Source: Puffinus mauretanicus (taxonomy: Eukaryota > Chordata > Aves > Procellariiformes > Procellariidae). Taken from it: a stretch of 64,000 nt of DNA. The DNA is taken from NCBI GenBank assembly GCA_023333565.1, contig JAJKFH010002508.1:23004-87003 (forward strand). Reading direction: 5' to 3'. A model generated the notes under the pieces. That model had not been told where the DNA came from. It ran no database searches and was given only the letters and a program-made list of their open reading frames with translations. Shown piece by piece: positions 13,295 through 25,316 of this stretch. The translations under genes were made by a program, and so were the position numbers. Each line of letters opens with the position of its first letter. Positions within the stretch are counted from its first letter, which is position 1.

Positions 13295-16163
13295 ATGGGG
13301 AAACCTGCCTGCAGTAAGAGCCCAGGGCAGCTGGAAAACCCCGGCTTCTTCCTTCGAGCTCTCTTCCTCCTCCTCTTCTGCGGGCATGGTAAGGAACTGC
13401 ATGGGCAGAGCCATATCCCAGGCAAGGATACCCATGGGCGGGCACAGCCATGGCAGAGCTCCCGGGAGGTGACTGGAGCAAGCAGAAGACTCTCTCATCG
13501 CAGCCATAAGGCTCAGGCAGGATCAGCGTGCCCTTGGCCCACCACAGCCAGAGGGAAGGGCAGGCAGCATTCCCACCACCATCACCTGCCCCTGCCAGGG
13601 TAGCCTCAGCAAGGAGAGCATCCCCCTGCTTCCTGCAGCAGGCCGTTTCCCTTGGGAGAGCCTTTAAAAGCTCTATTACCTCCCAGGATAAGACAGGGAC
13701 AGCAGGGCACAGCCAAAGTCCAAGGTCTTCCAGTGAAAGGCACCAGCCACATCCATCACTTGGTCCCTCGCTTTCCTTCCAGACAATCTACTAGGAGAGC
13801 TGCATCCTGCAAAACCTGAATTCATTTCCCAGCACCTTGCCCAGCCCAGCTTGCATTCATCTACTGCAGGGGCTGCTATCCTTTATAACCCCTCTGCTTA
13901 ATGAGCTAAATGATCCCTGCTGGGGTGAGTTCGTTAGCTCTCCTGGAGCTGCAGCACATGGCACTGCCTTCTGCAGCACGGAGAAATCGCGTTTGAGGGG
14001 CAGGATGTCCTTGGTGCAGTCAAGCCTAGCATGAAAAAGCCATTGCACGGCCCGGCCAAGGTTGAAATGGGAAGAAAGGGTTTCCCAGCTCAGAAATTCC
14101 CGTTTGTTCCCTGGCAAGCCCTGGGGCGAAGGGTCTCCGTCTGAGCCATGTCCCAGGGCCACAGTCACAACTGACTCTTGGTAGTGCTCATGCCCCAGGT
14201 ACAACCTCACATCCCAGTTGCTTCAGGACACCCCTTCGGCCCCGTGACTGCCCTCCGCACCGGGCTCCAGCCTGTTTCTGCAGCAGGCAACCCTGGGTTC
14301 ATTCCCCTCAGGCACCTAAGAAGCAGGTCATTTAAACTGGCCACTGCTTTCATTAATACAGGGAGATAAGCGCTTCCAGAAAGTGTCTCCGTCATGAGAT
14401 CTGGAGTGGGCCAGATGGTGGGAGGTGGTGGGAGGAGAAGGGGCTGCCCTTCCCCACTCCTACAGCTCTACTGGGATGCCCCGGGCCATCCCGTCTCTCC
14501 CAGTTTTTTCCCAGTGCAAGATCCTGCGCTGCAACTCGGAATACGTGGCTGCCACCCTCAACCTGCGCGGCTCCAACAGGAACGCGGCGTACTGCAACGC
14601 CCTCCGCTCCTACTCCCACTGCACCCGCAAGACGGCTCGCACGTGCCGGGGCGACCTGGCCTACCACTCCGCCGTCCACGGCATCGAGGACCTCATGATC
14701 CAGAACAACTGCTCCAAAGAGGGTCCCACATCACCGCCCCGACCCCGGCCCCCGGCCCCCAACCATCAGGGCTTCGAGTCTCTCGATATCTGCAACTATG
14801 AGAAGAGTTTTCTCTACAAGCACGGCCAGCCCCCCAGCTACCAGCACTGCGCAGCTTTTGGGGACCCCCATATCCGCACTTTCCATGATGACTTCCACAC
14901 TTGCCGAGTGGAGGGCTCCTGGCCTCTCTTGGACAATGACTACTTGTTTGTGCAAGCAACCAGCTCTCCGGTGGCGAAGGGGTCCAACGCTACGGTCACT
15001 AGCAAGGTAACGCTCGTGCACAGGGCTTGGCAGCAAACCCATGCACCTCCGAGATGCAGCAACAGCTTAGGGCACTCCCTGCACTCCCTAAAATGGCTGG
15101 GGAGAGCAGCAATAGCTTCAGCTAAACCCACGTGGGATCAGGAATGAAGGTCTGCAGGAACAAGTGGGATGAAGGTCCTTGAGGGGACCAAAGAGACCTG
15201 CAAACGCTCCCATTGCTGCCCGGGGATGGGTTACTGTGGTCCGTGGGTCACCTGCATGCAGTCTATCCGGGCTTGGCTCCGTCTCAGTTTTCAGTTGCTT
15301 AAATGGTATTAAAGAAAGAAGGAAACGAAGGAAGGAAAGAAGGAAGCATTGCTGTTTTCCCCAAAGGACTGCAGCAATGTGGGAGAGATGGTTTGGGGCA
15401 GAGGGGGATGCATCGGTGAGGCAGACGTGTGCGATCTGCTTTGCCCTCCCCTAGATAGCTGATTCCTGGGGTGGGGACACGGCCGCCGCTCTCACACCCG
15501 GCAAGTCAGATCAAACCCCCTCTGATCTGCTCTCTGCAGCTCACCATCATCTTCAAGAACATGAAGGAATGCATCGACCAGAAGGTCTACCAGGCTGAGA
15601 TAGACAACCTCCCGGCAGCCTTCGAGGACGGCTCGGTGAACGGAGGCGAGAGGCCGGGCGGGAGCAGCTTGGCTATCCGGGAGCGCAGCCCTGGGCGACA
15701 CGTGGAGATCCGTGCGGAGTACATCGGCACCACCATCGCCGTCCGTCAGGCCGGCCGCCAGCTCTCCTTCTCCATCCGGGCAGCCGAGGAGGTGGCACGC
15801 GCCTTCACGGAGGAGCAAGACCTGCAGCTCTGCGTGGGCGGCTGCCCCCGCAGCCAGCGCATCTCCCGCAGCGAGTGCTGCCGTGGCCGCGTGGCGGCCG
15901 AGACGGCTCGGGCGCTCTGCAAGGAGATGCTGCCCGTGGAGGATGTCTACTTCCAGTCGTGTGTCTTCGACGTGGTGACCTCGGGGGATGCCAACTTCAC
16001 GATGGCGGCTCATGGAGCCCTGGAGGATGCCAGGGTCTTCCTTCCCAACGCTGAGAAACTGCACATCTTCCAGGCTGGGGCAGGCTGCCCGCGCGTCTCT
16101 TCTTCCTTCCTCCCCCTCCTCCTCCTCACCTCTGGTCTTCGGGCTGTTTTGTTGCACTTTTAA
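13295..16163 (+). CDS. HJV: Hemojuvelin (repulsive guidance molecule C), BMP co-receptor
   Basis: Coding exons are 13295-13388, 14504-15006 and 15540-16163; donors are GTAAGG and GTAACG, acceptors CCCAG and TGCAG, and phases join cleanly to 406 aa (human about 426). In mammals HJV is a GPI-anchored BMP co-receptor on liver and muscle that drives SMAD induction of hepcidin. Visible features: a short signal peptide (about residues 18-31, [11 protein letters not shown]); the RGM start SQCKILRC at 34-41; an RGD at 80-82; the self-cleavage motif FGDPH at 150-154 in the partial von Willebrand D domain; LTIIFKNM opening exon 3 of the coding set; sequons at N100, N193 and N351; and a hydrophobic C-terminus from about 386 that fits a GPI signal. 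The glycine-rich stretch of mammalian HJV after CKILRC is absent. The furin site position reads SECCRGR (310-316). Synteny next to TXNIP supports HJV over RGMA or RGMB. The start ATG was chosen because MGKPAC resembles the mammalian N-terminus; 5' noncoding exons are unresolved. Confidence 0.93.
15311..15347 (+). repeat. Polypurine (GAAA/GGAA)n tract in the last HJV intron
   Basis: An irregular AAAG/GGAA run with one C interruption inside the intron between the second and third coding exons of HJV. Confidence 0.85.
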
Positions 16164-16300
16164 CTCTCGCTGGCATTGCATACAGCACAGGGGACACGTC
16201 CAGCCAGTCCAGAGGGGTAACCCAAGAGAGCTGCTGACTCAAGACCCATGCCGTGCAGATCAAGAGGGATGCCTTACCTAGGATCACGTATCTCTGCGGC

Positions 16301-16306
16301 AATAAA
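16301..16306 (+). other. Polyadenylation signal AATAAA, probably HJV
   Basis: A canonical AATAAA lies 138 bp after the HJV stop codon. Another AATAAA at 17285-17290 could serve a longer 3' UTR. Confidence 0.6.
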
Positions 16307-16329
16307 GAATCAGAGACCCAGACCTTTGG

Positions 16330-19300
16330 AGAGGGGAGGACTGGAGATGAAAGTCGGTGAGACGCTGGTTTGCATCCACTGTTCTTGCACGTATGGCACC
16401 AGTGGTTCCTCTCCCAAAGATCGCTATTTTTTCTGTTGGATTCTGATGCATTTCTTTTTTCTAAAGATGAGAATGTTGCAGCCGTATCAAAGAAAAAGAA
16501 ACACACGGGGTGAAGGCACGTTTAGAAAACCTCTCTGCCCCTCAAAGTCTTTCACCTTTTCCAAGGTGCTTTACACCTTTCTTCCAGTGTTACTACAGCA
16601 GACTTTTACTCAGGAACCCTACAGATTCAGAAATAATGGGCTCAAAGCCCGGATCCCAATTTTTAGCAGTCAGAAAATGTTTGGTGGATTTGGGGCCCCT
16701 CGACCCAGCTGCTACCGAAGTCATGCAAGAGTGAAGCAAGGCAATAAGTTGGTTATCGGAGTGTTGTGACCAAGGTTTGAGATTTTTGAGCTAGAAATCA
16801 ACCATGCCACGCTGTATTCTCCTCTCTCTGGATTAGTAATGTGCTAATTTCCAGCGCTGGGAGCCGCAGAGCCTCAGGTCTCTGACATTTCAGGCTACCG
16901 TTGCTATTTTTCCTTGTTGTCTTGGCACCTGTCGAGGATTCGATATAGCCAGTTCCGGACTTTGGACCAGCGTTGAGTTTCAGTGAGGAAAAATACCCCT
17001 TGGTATTCCTCTCCCTTGGGCCCAACTTTCTCTGTCACTGTCACAACGCCGTTCAAATCCAGCCCAGACTGTGGGTTTGGCTTGCAAAAGAGAATTAATA
17101 ATGAAGATGCGGAACTGGCAAAAAGCCGTATGACTATGTCGATGGGCAGGGGAACTACTAGCAGATGTACATAAATATAGAGGTGAGGCCAAATTAGATG
17201 TTTAATATATTTAAGAGGTTTTAAGAAAAGCAGATAGAGTATATGATAAGAAATATTTTCCATATGCAAAGACTTTTTTTTTTTAATAAAGAGGGCTCAC
17301 ATTAAAAACTTTGCCATTCCTGTCCCGTGGAGCTGTAAGAAGAGCCTTGCAAAGCCCTAGCCTTGTGGAGGCAAAGAATTAAGCTGGCAGACACGGGCAG
17401 GATTTGGGCATGCAGCTCAGGGAAAGAGAACTGCAGATCACCCAGGTACGGAGGATCTGCCGAGCTGTAAAGGGAGGGTTTACAATTCATGTTTCAGTAT
17501 ATCTGCGGTTTCTTTGGTCAGTTTTTTTTTTCTCTGGTTCTTCTGCCGAGGGCACAAAGAGTAAATATGGAAACGTTTCTTAGATATCTGAGCATGTTTC
17601 CTCCTCCGACATGCACTCAAAGCACATGGCGACTAGCGTGAGAGTTTCTCTGTTTCTTGTATGGTGCTCTCGCTAATCCCTGAAGGTTTTGACATTAAAG
17701 GTGTCTATTTTTGAAGTCCTCATTTCCTGTCATCTGTCTCTTTATTTCTTTGGTCGGCAGCAGCAGGTGAAGATAATAATATCTCGCCTTCCACCCACTG
17801 CTCCTCTTACTCTGGAGCACTTTGTGGTCTATATATACATGTACTGAATGAGGAGAGGAAGCCAGCCTCTACGCTCCACCACTTTGCAGGAGACTGCAGG
17901 TCCCCGTGGGAGCAACATTCCCTGTAGGGCTAAAATCCTCAGGAGCCCTGAAGAGGCTGCAAGGTTGATAGTGCTGGAGCTCCTTATAGAAACAGGATTG
18001 ACTTGATCCAGTAATAAAAGGTAGCCACTTCCAGGGTGTGAAACAGCAGCTCTTTAACAGCACACAGCGATGCTATGCAACTGCCAGAAACAGCGTCACG
18101 GACATGCTGCAGGGACAGGTTTTATAATGCAGAATACAATTATCCTTCAGATTTTGGCCAACGGAGCCAATCAACAAGAATGCCATGGGGAAAGGGGGGC
18201 TTTTCTAATGGAGAGATGAGGATCTCGCTGGCTGATGACCCTTGCAGGTGAGCGGGCCCACACTCACCCCCCAGATCCAGCCTCTTTGTACCTCCACAGT
18301 CATAAAATGGGGACAGGAGAGTCCCCAGACCCCACCAGTAATGAGAAGGCAGTGGAGGTGATCCTGCACTAGCCCTGGGGACTAGTGGCGCAGCAGAGCC
18401 TGGCCCAGCACGTGGTCTTGTAGCATCACGCCAGCTCTGTCCCCACCGAGGAGTGTGGTGAGCGCCAACCCAGCGCTTTGCAGGAGGGCTCTTATTCCAA
18501 CTCACTCTTTCCAACCTGCTCACTAACTTCCCAGCTGGGAAGGAGGTGATGAATTGGGCTGCAAGGGCTTTGCTCCCATGGAAAAGAAAAGCAGAGTTTC
18601 CTGGGTCTGCCTGTGAAAGGTGGATTCAAGACTCCTCACATATCATCCACCTGACAAACGCCAAACCCCATAAGAATCATAGAGTATCTCAAGTTGGAAG
18701 GGACCCATAAGGACCATCGAGTCCAACTCCCTGCTCTTCGCAGGACTACCTGAAACTAAACCATCTGACTAAGAGCGTCACCCAGACACCCCTTGAAGAG
18801 AGGACTTTGGCCAGAGCTCTCTGGAAAAGGTGAGCTGGACCTCCCTGAGCAGCTTGCGGAGGTCTGAAGCTCTGATTCTGGTTGGAGCAGGTATTGGGGA
18901 GTCACAGCACGTCACAGCCAAGGCCACCACCTCCCTCACACGCAATGCAGATGCTTAAACCTGAGCTGCAGCCTGGCTAGGGTCCAGCAACGCAGAAGGA
19001 ACGTGCACAGCGTTGAATGGGTTTGCGCCTGTTCTCCAAATTGTTCTGTACTCTGCATCCTCAACTTAATGATTGCCAAGGAAGCAAGACCTTTCGAAGA
19101 CGTGCTACAGTCTGTAAGTAGAAGAGAGACCTTTCCACCCCTGACAGATTGCAGTCTGAAATAAAGAAGTGGAACGTAGGCGTGGATCCAAGCCCCACTG
19201 ATGTCAACAAGAGTATTTCCATTGACGTCAGTAGACTTTGGATCAAGCCCTTAAGTTTCCTAGCATATGTCACCTGCTAAAAAAGACACCAGCGACACTG

Positions 19301-22300
19301 GCCAGCATTTTCAAAAGCGAGCCCAGTTTGGGCCGTTCTGCATCCAGACGCCCAACCTGGGTGGTTGGAGCAAGGGAATTCCCAGTCCGGATCAGACCTG
19401 GGGTTTGCGTACCCTGGTAGGCGGTTGTCAACAGCAGCCAGCACCAGGTCTCACAGGAAGGTGTGAGAAGTCTGAGACAATCTGCTCCTCTTGCATCCCA
19501 TCTCACCCTGATTTCTAGGAATTAGAGAAATGCCAAGGGGCATGAGGTGTAGTAGCCAAACCTGAATCTTCATTAGCAGCTGCTTCTACATGTCATAAAC
19601 CAGCCTGATCATCAGAGGTGGCCACGTTTGCCAGCTCCCAGTGTTGCAGTGAGGGCACAGAGTTGGAAGTCAGAGCTGCCAAGCCTCTAACCTGCAAACC
19701 AGAGCTCTCCAGATCAGGAGCAGGTCTTCAAAATGGCAGCAATGGTTTAAAAGCCGCCCGAACGTGCAGCTTTCCTCAGCGCGTTTCCTGTCAAATTCCG
19801 GCATGTTTTGTTAGCAAGATGTTCAGGCCAAGGCGAGAACTTCCTCCACGAAGTTCAGGGTTCGATTCGGCTTCCTCATGTTCGCAACGGCCAATGCCTT
19901 GAGCAGCGTCACCAGCAGGGAACAGGAACAGGGAAAGTGGCTGAAACGGGCACGTCTCGGTGTGGAACGCTTCCTCACGTTCTTCCTCATTTGGCACGAA
20001 AAATAACCTCAAATCACAGAAAAAAAGAAATAAGCTGCCAGTAGCATTTGGGCAGCAGACGCACAGAAGCCAGATCTCTGGAGGTCCAACCCCCCCTTGT
20101 CCTCATGAAGTGGCAAACGCCATGGTTGTCAGCCTCTTACAGCCATTCCTTCTCACAAATACACAAAGATTAACACTCATTCTCACCTTTACAAATACAC
20201 AAGCGGCATGCTCAAAACACGAGAAATTGGCTCATAGCAGCCAAATTTAAACGCAGCTTCACTTGCCTCCTCTTAAACTTTGTACCTAGGACTGGGCAGG
20301 CCAAATACACCAGCATCATTAATCTAAAGTCTGTGTAATCCAACCAACCAGCCCGCATGGGTGGATGGAGGAAAATCACTCCTGTGTCATTCCTGGCAAG
20401 GCCTCTAGATGTCCACACAACCCAAAGTATGAGAAGACTTCGGAGGCGTCAGCAGCTCCACAGCCCAGGGGATGTCCATCCTCACCCCAAACACCGCGAA
20501 ATGCTCCCGTAAAGGTTCCATCGTTTGGCCTCGTTGCCTGTGAGATCAGTGAGGGTGAAGGAGGTCTGGGAGGGGATTGCCCCCCCAGTTTTAGCCACCC
20601 AATCTGCTTCTCTCAATTAGGGATCTTGGTGTTTGGGGTGAGCATCTCCGGTGAGGATCCCCGTGCCCCCAGGCACACACACACACGCCAGCAGGCTCAG
20701 AGTAGCTCTGGCTGCTGAAAAGTAAGAAATCTTCCTTATTTCTTTGCTCTCTCCAGCATCTGCAGCCCCGCTGGGGCCTTTCAAGGGACAATTGGATGGA
20801 GCAGGGATGGAAGGTCAGGAAATCTTTTGCTTTATGATACTTTTTCCTCCCTTCCTAACAACATATTTCAAACCCAACTGACACCAAAGGCAAAGAGGAC
20901 CTAGTGGATTGGTTTGGCACAGAGATGAGCTGGATTTGTTCTTTTAGAAGATGAAAGCTCGGCTGACGGAGCCGAGAGCAGTGGGTTCCGCTGGCCCTGC
21001 CGTGCGCAAGGAGCCCAGGAGAGGTCATGCTGTCCCAGCCGGAGGAAAGAGCTGATGCAATGGAGTCTTCCTGCCCAGAGCAGATGATAGACATGGGACT
21101 TCCCAAACCCTGAATTCAAATTCCTCCTTATTTATGGATGACTGAGTTCAGTCTCCTGTCACAGGCTGTTGACACTTAGCTCTGGCTTTCCCCTTCCGCT
21201 GTTGCAAAAACACAATCTGGCCAGAAAAGAAGTGAAGAAATCCCACCATGGCAAAGAACCATCTGTCAGGGTGAGCTTTCGCATCGCACTCCTGGCAGGA
21301 GCTGGAAACTTGGGGCTCTGGGGAAAAAGTCCTCACGCCCGAGCCCTGAGACGACTTCTCCCCATTCAGCAGGGATGGGGAAGGGGAAAAGGGGATCCCG
21401 ATCTGTGCCACAAAGCATTTCAAAACAGGACGCAGCCTGCACAGCGCTACGAAGCACAGGCAGCGATGACACAAGCCATCGCTGTGGATGAAAAGCAGCA
21501 AAAAAAGCTGATTTTGGAAATCCCTAATGGGGATCTGCCCTGAGAGCTTTCCAACCCATTTCTGGCAGTTCGCTAGAAACACCTCTGTATTCCAGCCACC
21601 AGCTGTGCCCCCCTGAAGCCAGGCACCACAAACCTTAACATCCTCACCAAACACTGTTGTTTTTATTTAGAAACTGAAACGGAGACGCTCCCCTTGCTTC
21701 ACTGCCTGCTTTCAAACCTCGAAATCTCAGGCGGCCCTTTTGCTATAATCACTGCTGTGGCCACAGCCAAATGTGAGCAGTGAGAAGCCGAGCGTGGGAC
21801 AGCGGTGGCTTTCCAGGATCCATCCAAGTCCCACAGTCCCTCGTTTTCCAGCTGCAGTTACACGCACCCGATGCAATCAGCGTGGGATTTATTTCTTATG
21901 TTCCCTGTACATAAACAACCTCGCCAAAGGAAATGCCTCTTCCGCCCCGGCTCCCGCTCTCGACCGCACAACAGGCACACTCTGTCCCTTCGCTCCGGCC
22001 ATTGTGAATCCCTTCGCGTCCCTCTCTTCCCCCCGCCCCCGCCTCGAATTTGCTAGAAGCAACCATATATGGTGAAAAAATCGGAGAAAACAGCACTGAG
22101 AAGCTCCAGGGCTGCAGCCTCCGGCAGGCACCCACCAGCTCTCCCAGCAATTCAGGGGTGGCAACCGGTTGTCTGATAGACGGGGCAAAGGACAGCCTGC
22201 CACGAGAGGAGCGTGGCTTCTCCAGGCAACGATGGGTAGTGGCTCCCGATAACCTAGATCAGGAAAAAAAAGGCTTTTATAAGCATCGCGTTTTTATTAC

Positions 22301-24700
22301 AAGCAGGATTCAGATAGACGCTGGGAACAAGGGCAGTTTCCAGCAAAGCACGACGCGGCCGGCATGGAGTGCGGCGCTGAAAGCTCTTGCACTGCCCAGT
22401 TTCTGCCTTACCCAATTCCTTCTCCGTGACCCAGGCAGCAGCCCCGGCTCTCAGTCAGTCACCTCAGGGCCTGGTTTCTGGCTCAGCCCAACCCTGCTGC
22501 TTTTGAACCGGGTTATCCCCAGCATATAACGTTAGTCATGCAGCTCTCCTTGCCGTCCCTCGCCCCCGGCCAGGCACACCGGGAGAGGACGAGGCCCTGG
22601 GCACTCTCCCCATCCACCCTCAGCAGCAGCTTTGCTCTCAGTCAAGGCTGGGGGGATCCTCTAAGCACCACTGGGAAATGAGCTGAGAGGGGGGAGAATG
22701 CCTTAAAATAATTGTTTAGTGGGAGCAAGGAAGTCCCCAAGAGCTGGTCTATGCCCAGAAATCCAAGTAGTTTCTCTTCTGATGTCCTTGTTTTTTGAAG
22801 GAGATGTGACATTTTGAAGCTTTTGTTTTTACAAGCTAAAATTCCTAAGCATTTCCAAAACCCTTGCTTAATCCAGGGTGCTGCTTGCGTGGGAAACCTT
22901 GTGAATCAAGAATCAGCCCTGAGGAAATTACAGCTGCTCCTTCTTCTGTAGAAGGACCGGGGAGGCATTTCCAGCCAGATGGGGGTCAGGGGAGCAAAGG
23001 GCAAAAGCTGATTGACAGGTAAAGAGAAATTTGGAGAGGATTGGGGCCGTGGAACGTGCCTTGGACCATATCTTTGGCAAGTTCTTTGGCTTAGGACTTG
23101 ATCGTCCTTTGACATTGCTGGAATGTGTTTTACTATCCGAGAGCGAGCAGCCATGGCCTGGTTACATCTTCCTTGGAAAGACGGGCACCGAAGGAAACCG
23201 GAGAGGGAGAGCGTAAACACGGCTCCTAAGGGAACGCCGGGCGCAGATCCAAGCTGGGGTCTTTGGGATCAAATATCCCATAGCTGGCAAAGCTGGAAAG
23301 AGAGCTCTCCTCCTTTTGCCAAATTAGAACAAATCCGCAATTCTTTGTTAATCCGGCACCTTTTTTCCTAGTGTGCCACAAGAGACAACGGGGCGAGCTT
23401 GCCGGGACCAGAAGCGGCAGGAAAAGGTGCAGTTCCTCCATTACGTACCTAATTGTGAAATAATTCTCTCACAGTAAGGAAATTTGTCCTGCAGTTGGGC
23501 GGGCGAACAGTTTATGCCCTACAGTTTATCTGGCCGGTTTATCGGTTTATACTAACAGGTGTGAATTAGCTCTGGGGGGGGAGGAGAGGATGGCGGAGAA
23601 AGAAAAGCACGGTGCGTGCCAGAAACACACGGACAAACAAGCTCCAAAGGACAACGGAGACAACTTCTAACAAAAACACATCCCTTTTCCTCATTCGGGG
23701 TGGGGAGGTCTTGGAAGCCCCCGTTTTCCATTCCTGCTTTGTTGGGTGGCTCCAAAAATATTGTTTTCCCATTTCCTCCACTCCCCGTGTTTTCCTGAAC
23801 TGTAAAAGCATTAACGGCTGTTAAAACCAAGGGCAAAATAGCCCCCGCCTGTCAGGGAGGAATGTATGCTCAGCAAAAATGATCCAGGAAGGAAAATTCA
23901 AGGGTTTCTCTGAGTCAAAAGCCTCCTTGGGGGACAACACAACCTTCCCCGCTCCCCAAATCCAGGCTGGAAAACAGGGACGAGGGTCCTGCCCCGAGCA
24001 CGGTTTATAGGAAGGATGTTTTTCTTCACCCTCCCTTAGATCAAGGTAGACTTGTTGACGAAAAAAAGTCCCCCGTTTTCTACGGCAAACAGCGAGAAAC
24101 ACCTAGACATTGCAGTCTTAAAAATAAACATTCGCCTCAGCTTTTCTCACCGGCTACTTTCTGTCCCCCCCACCGCAAGACGCTAGCTCGAAAGATCCCG
24201 AAGCGCGGGGGAGCGGGAGGGGGTGTCACGCTTCCCTTTTAGCGATATGATGGCGCGTCGAGAGGGCTATTTCTGGGAAGGACGCGTGGGAGGGGTCCCT
24301 GAAACACGGCGGGTGGGGAGGGGGCGTGGGTCCCCCATCGGGGGGTCGCGGGGGGCTGCAGAACCCTCCCTCCCATGTCACCCCAGAAGGATGGAGAGAA
24401 GCCCCCAGGGTCAGGCTTTGACCCCCTACCCCAAATCCGTCCTTTTTTACCTCAAATAATGTGGGGGGAAGGGAGGTACCACGGGGGGGGGCGCTGAGGA
24501 AATGCCTCAGGCGCCGGCTGGGGGGAGGCCGGGGGGGCTGCGGAAATGCCCCCAGGCTGCCCTGGGTGGGGGGGACTGAGGAAGGGGGAAGAAAGCACCC
24601 AGAGAGGTGAGGGGAGTACCAGAGGCCCCGCCAAGCCGCTCCCAGTTCACCCAGTACAGCAGGGCCCAGCCCAGTAAGTCCCAAACCGGGCACGGCACCC
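16330..24700. other. Intergenic region between HJV and TXNIP
   Basis: About 8.4 kb with no exon-like frame that I recognise. It contains one CR1 fragment (18.7 kb), scattered poly-A/T runs, a short CA run near 20.68 kb and otherwise unique sequence. HJV and TXNIP are also direct neighbours in human as I recall, so no missing gene is expected. Confidence 0.6.
18675..18820 (-). mobile_element. CR1 LINE fragment (3' end), minus orientation
   Basis: AATCATAGAGTATCTCAAG followed by TTGGAAGGGACCCATAAGG and ATCGAGTCCAACTCCCTGC is the reverse complement of the avian CR1 3' end. Only about 130-145 bp are recognisable. No target-site duplication was found. Confidence 0.88.
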
Positions 24701-24763
24701 ACCCTGAGGGGACTCTCCCCCTCCCTCATGGCTGAGAACATTACGTCCCGTTCTCCGCTCGCC

Positions 24764-24952
24764 ATTGGCCACCGCCGCCGCCAGCCCTCGCTCCCCATTG
24801 GCCTGCCGCGCTGTCACTCCGTTCCCCTCACCGTCCCGTCCCCCCCCTCCTCTCCCCTGTACACGCTCGCCTCTCCTTCACACGCTGTCCACGCTCCGCA
24901 CCCGGCGCGGTGATTGGTCGGCCGGGCTGTAAACAAGGTAGCGGCGGCCAAT
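24764..24952 (+). promoter_or_regulatory. TXNIP distal promoter: four CCAAT boxes and a FOXO site
   Basis: Inverted CCAAT boxes (ATTGG) occur at 24764-24768, 24797-24801 and 24913-24917, and a direct CCAAT at 24948-24952. A FOXO-type GTAAACA lies at 24929-24935. NF-Y binding next to the carbohydrate-response element and FOXO control are known for mammalian TXNIP. Occupancy here is inferred from sequence only. Confidence 0.7.
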
Positions 24953-24964
24953 GGGAGCGCTGAT

Positions 24965-24981
24965 CACGCGAGTAGCACGCC
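24965..24981 (+). promoter_or_regulatory. Carbohydrate-response-element-like pair of E-box halves
   Basis: CACGCG and CACGCC are separated by five bases (AGTAG), 13 bp after a CCAAT box and about 75 bp upstream of the TATA box. Mammalian TXNIP has two CACGAG half-sites with the same 5-bp spacing, bound by MondoA/ChREBP-Mlx. The last base of each half-site differs from that pattern. Confidence 0.65.
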
Positions 24982-25054
24982 TGGCCACGCGCCCTCGGCG
25001 TGGCGCTCCTGGCATCAACAAGCGCGGGCGGGGGGAGGGCGGGGAGGCGGAGGC

Positions 25055-25060
25055 TATAAA
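25055..25060 (+). promoter_or_regulatory. TXNIP TATA box
   Basis: TATAAA within GGCTATAAAAGGCC in a CpG island. It predicts a transcription start near 25085-25090 and a 5' UTR of about 230 nt before the ATG at 25317. Confidence 0.8.
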
Positions 25061-25316
25061 AGGCCGCGGCCGGCGGGCGCCGCGCTCACAGCGTTGAGGG
25101 CAGCGAGCGGCGCGGACCGGCTGTGTCGCGGAGCAGCCCTGCCTCTCCTCTCCTAACTCTAGGAAGCGAAGGGTTAAACTGCCCTTTTTGACTAAAATCA
25201 GACCGTTTTAGGGATTTTTTTTCCTCTTCGGGGGGAAAAAAAAAAAACGCAATTCTTGCCCTGTGCGGCCCCCTCGCTGCTTTCTCGGGAGCGTTTCCCC
25301 CACGCTCACCTCAGCC

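Noticed and set aside
14425..14503. HJV starting at an ATG at 14425 in the second coding exon frame
   Set aside because: That frame has no signal peptide; the exon at 13295-13388 supplies one, and its phase fits the CCCAG acceptor at 14503.
19850..19885. GGGTTCGATTC resembling a tRNA B box
   Set aside because: The flanking bases do not form a T stem, and no A box or acceptor stem was found.
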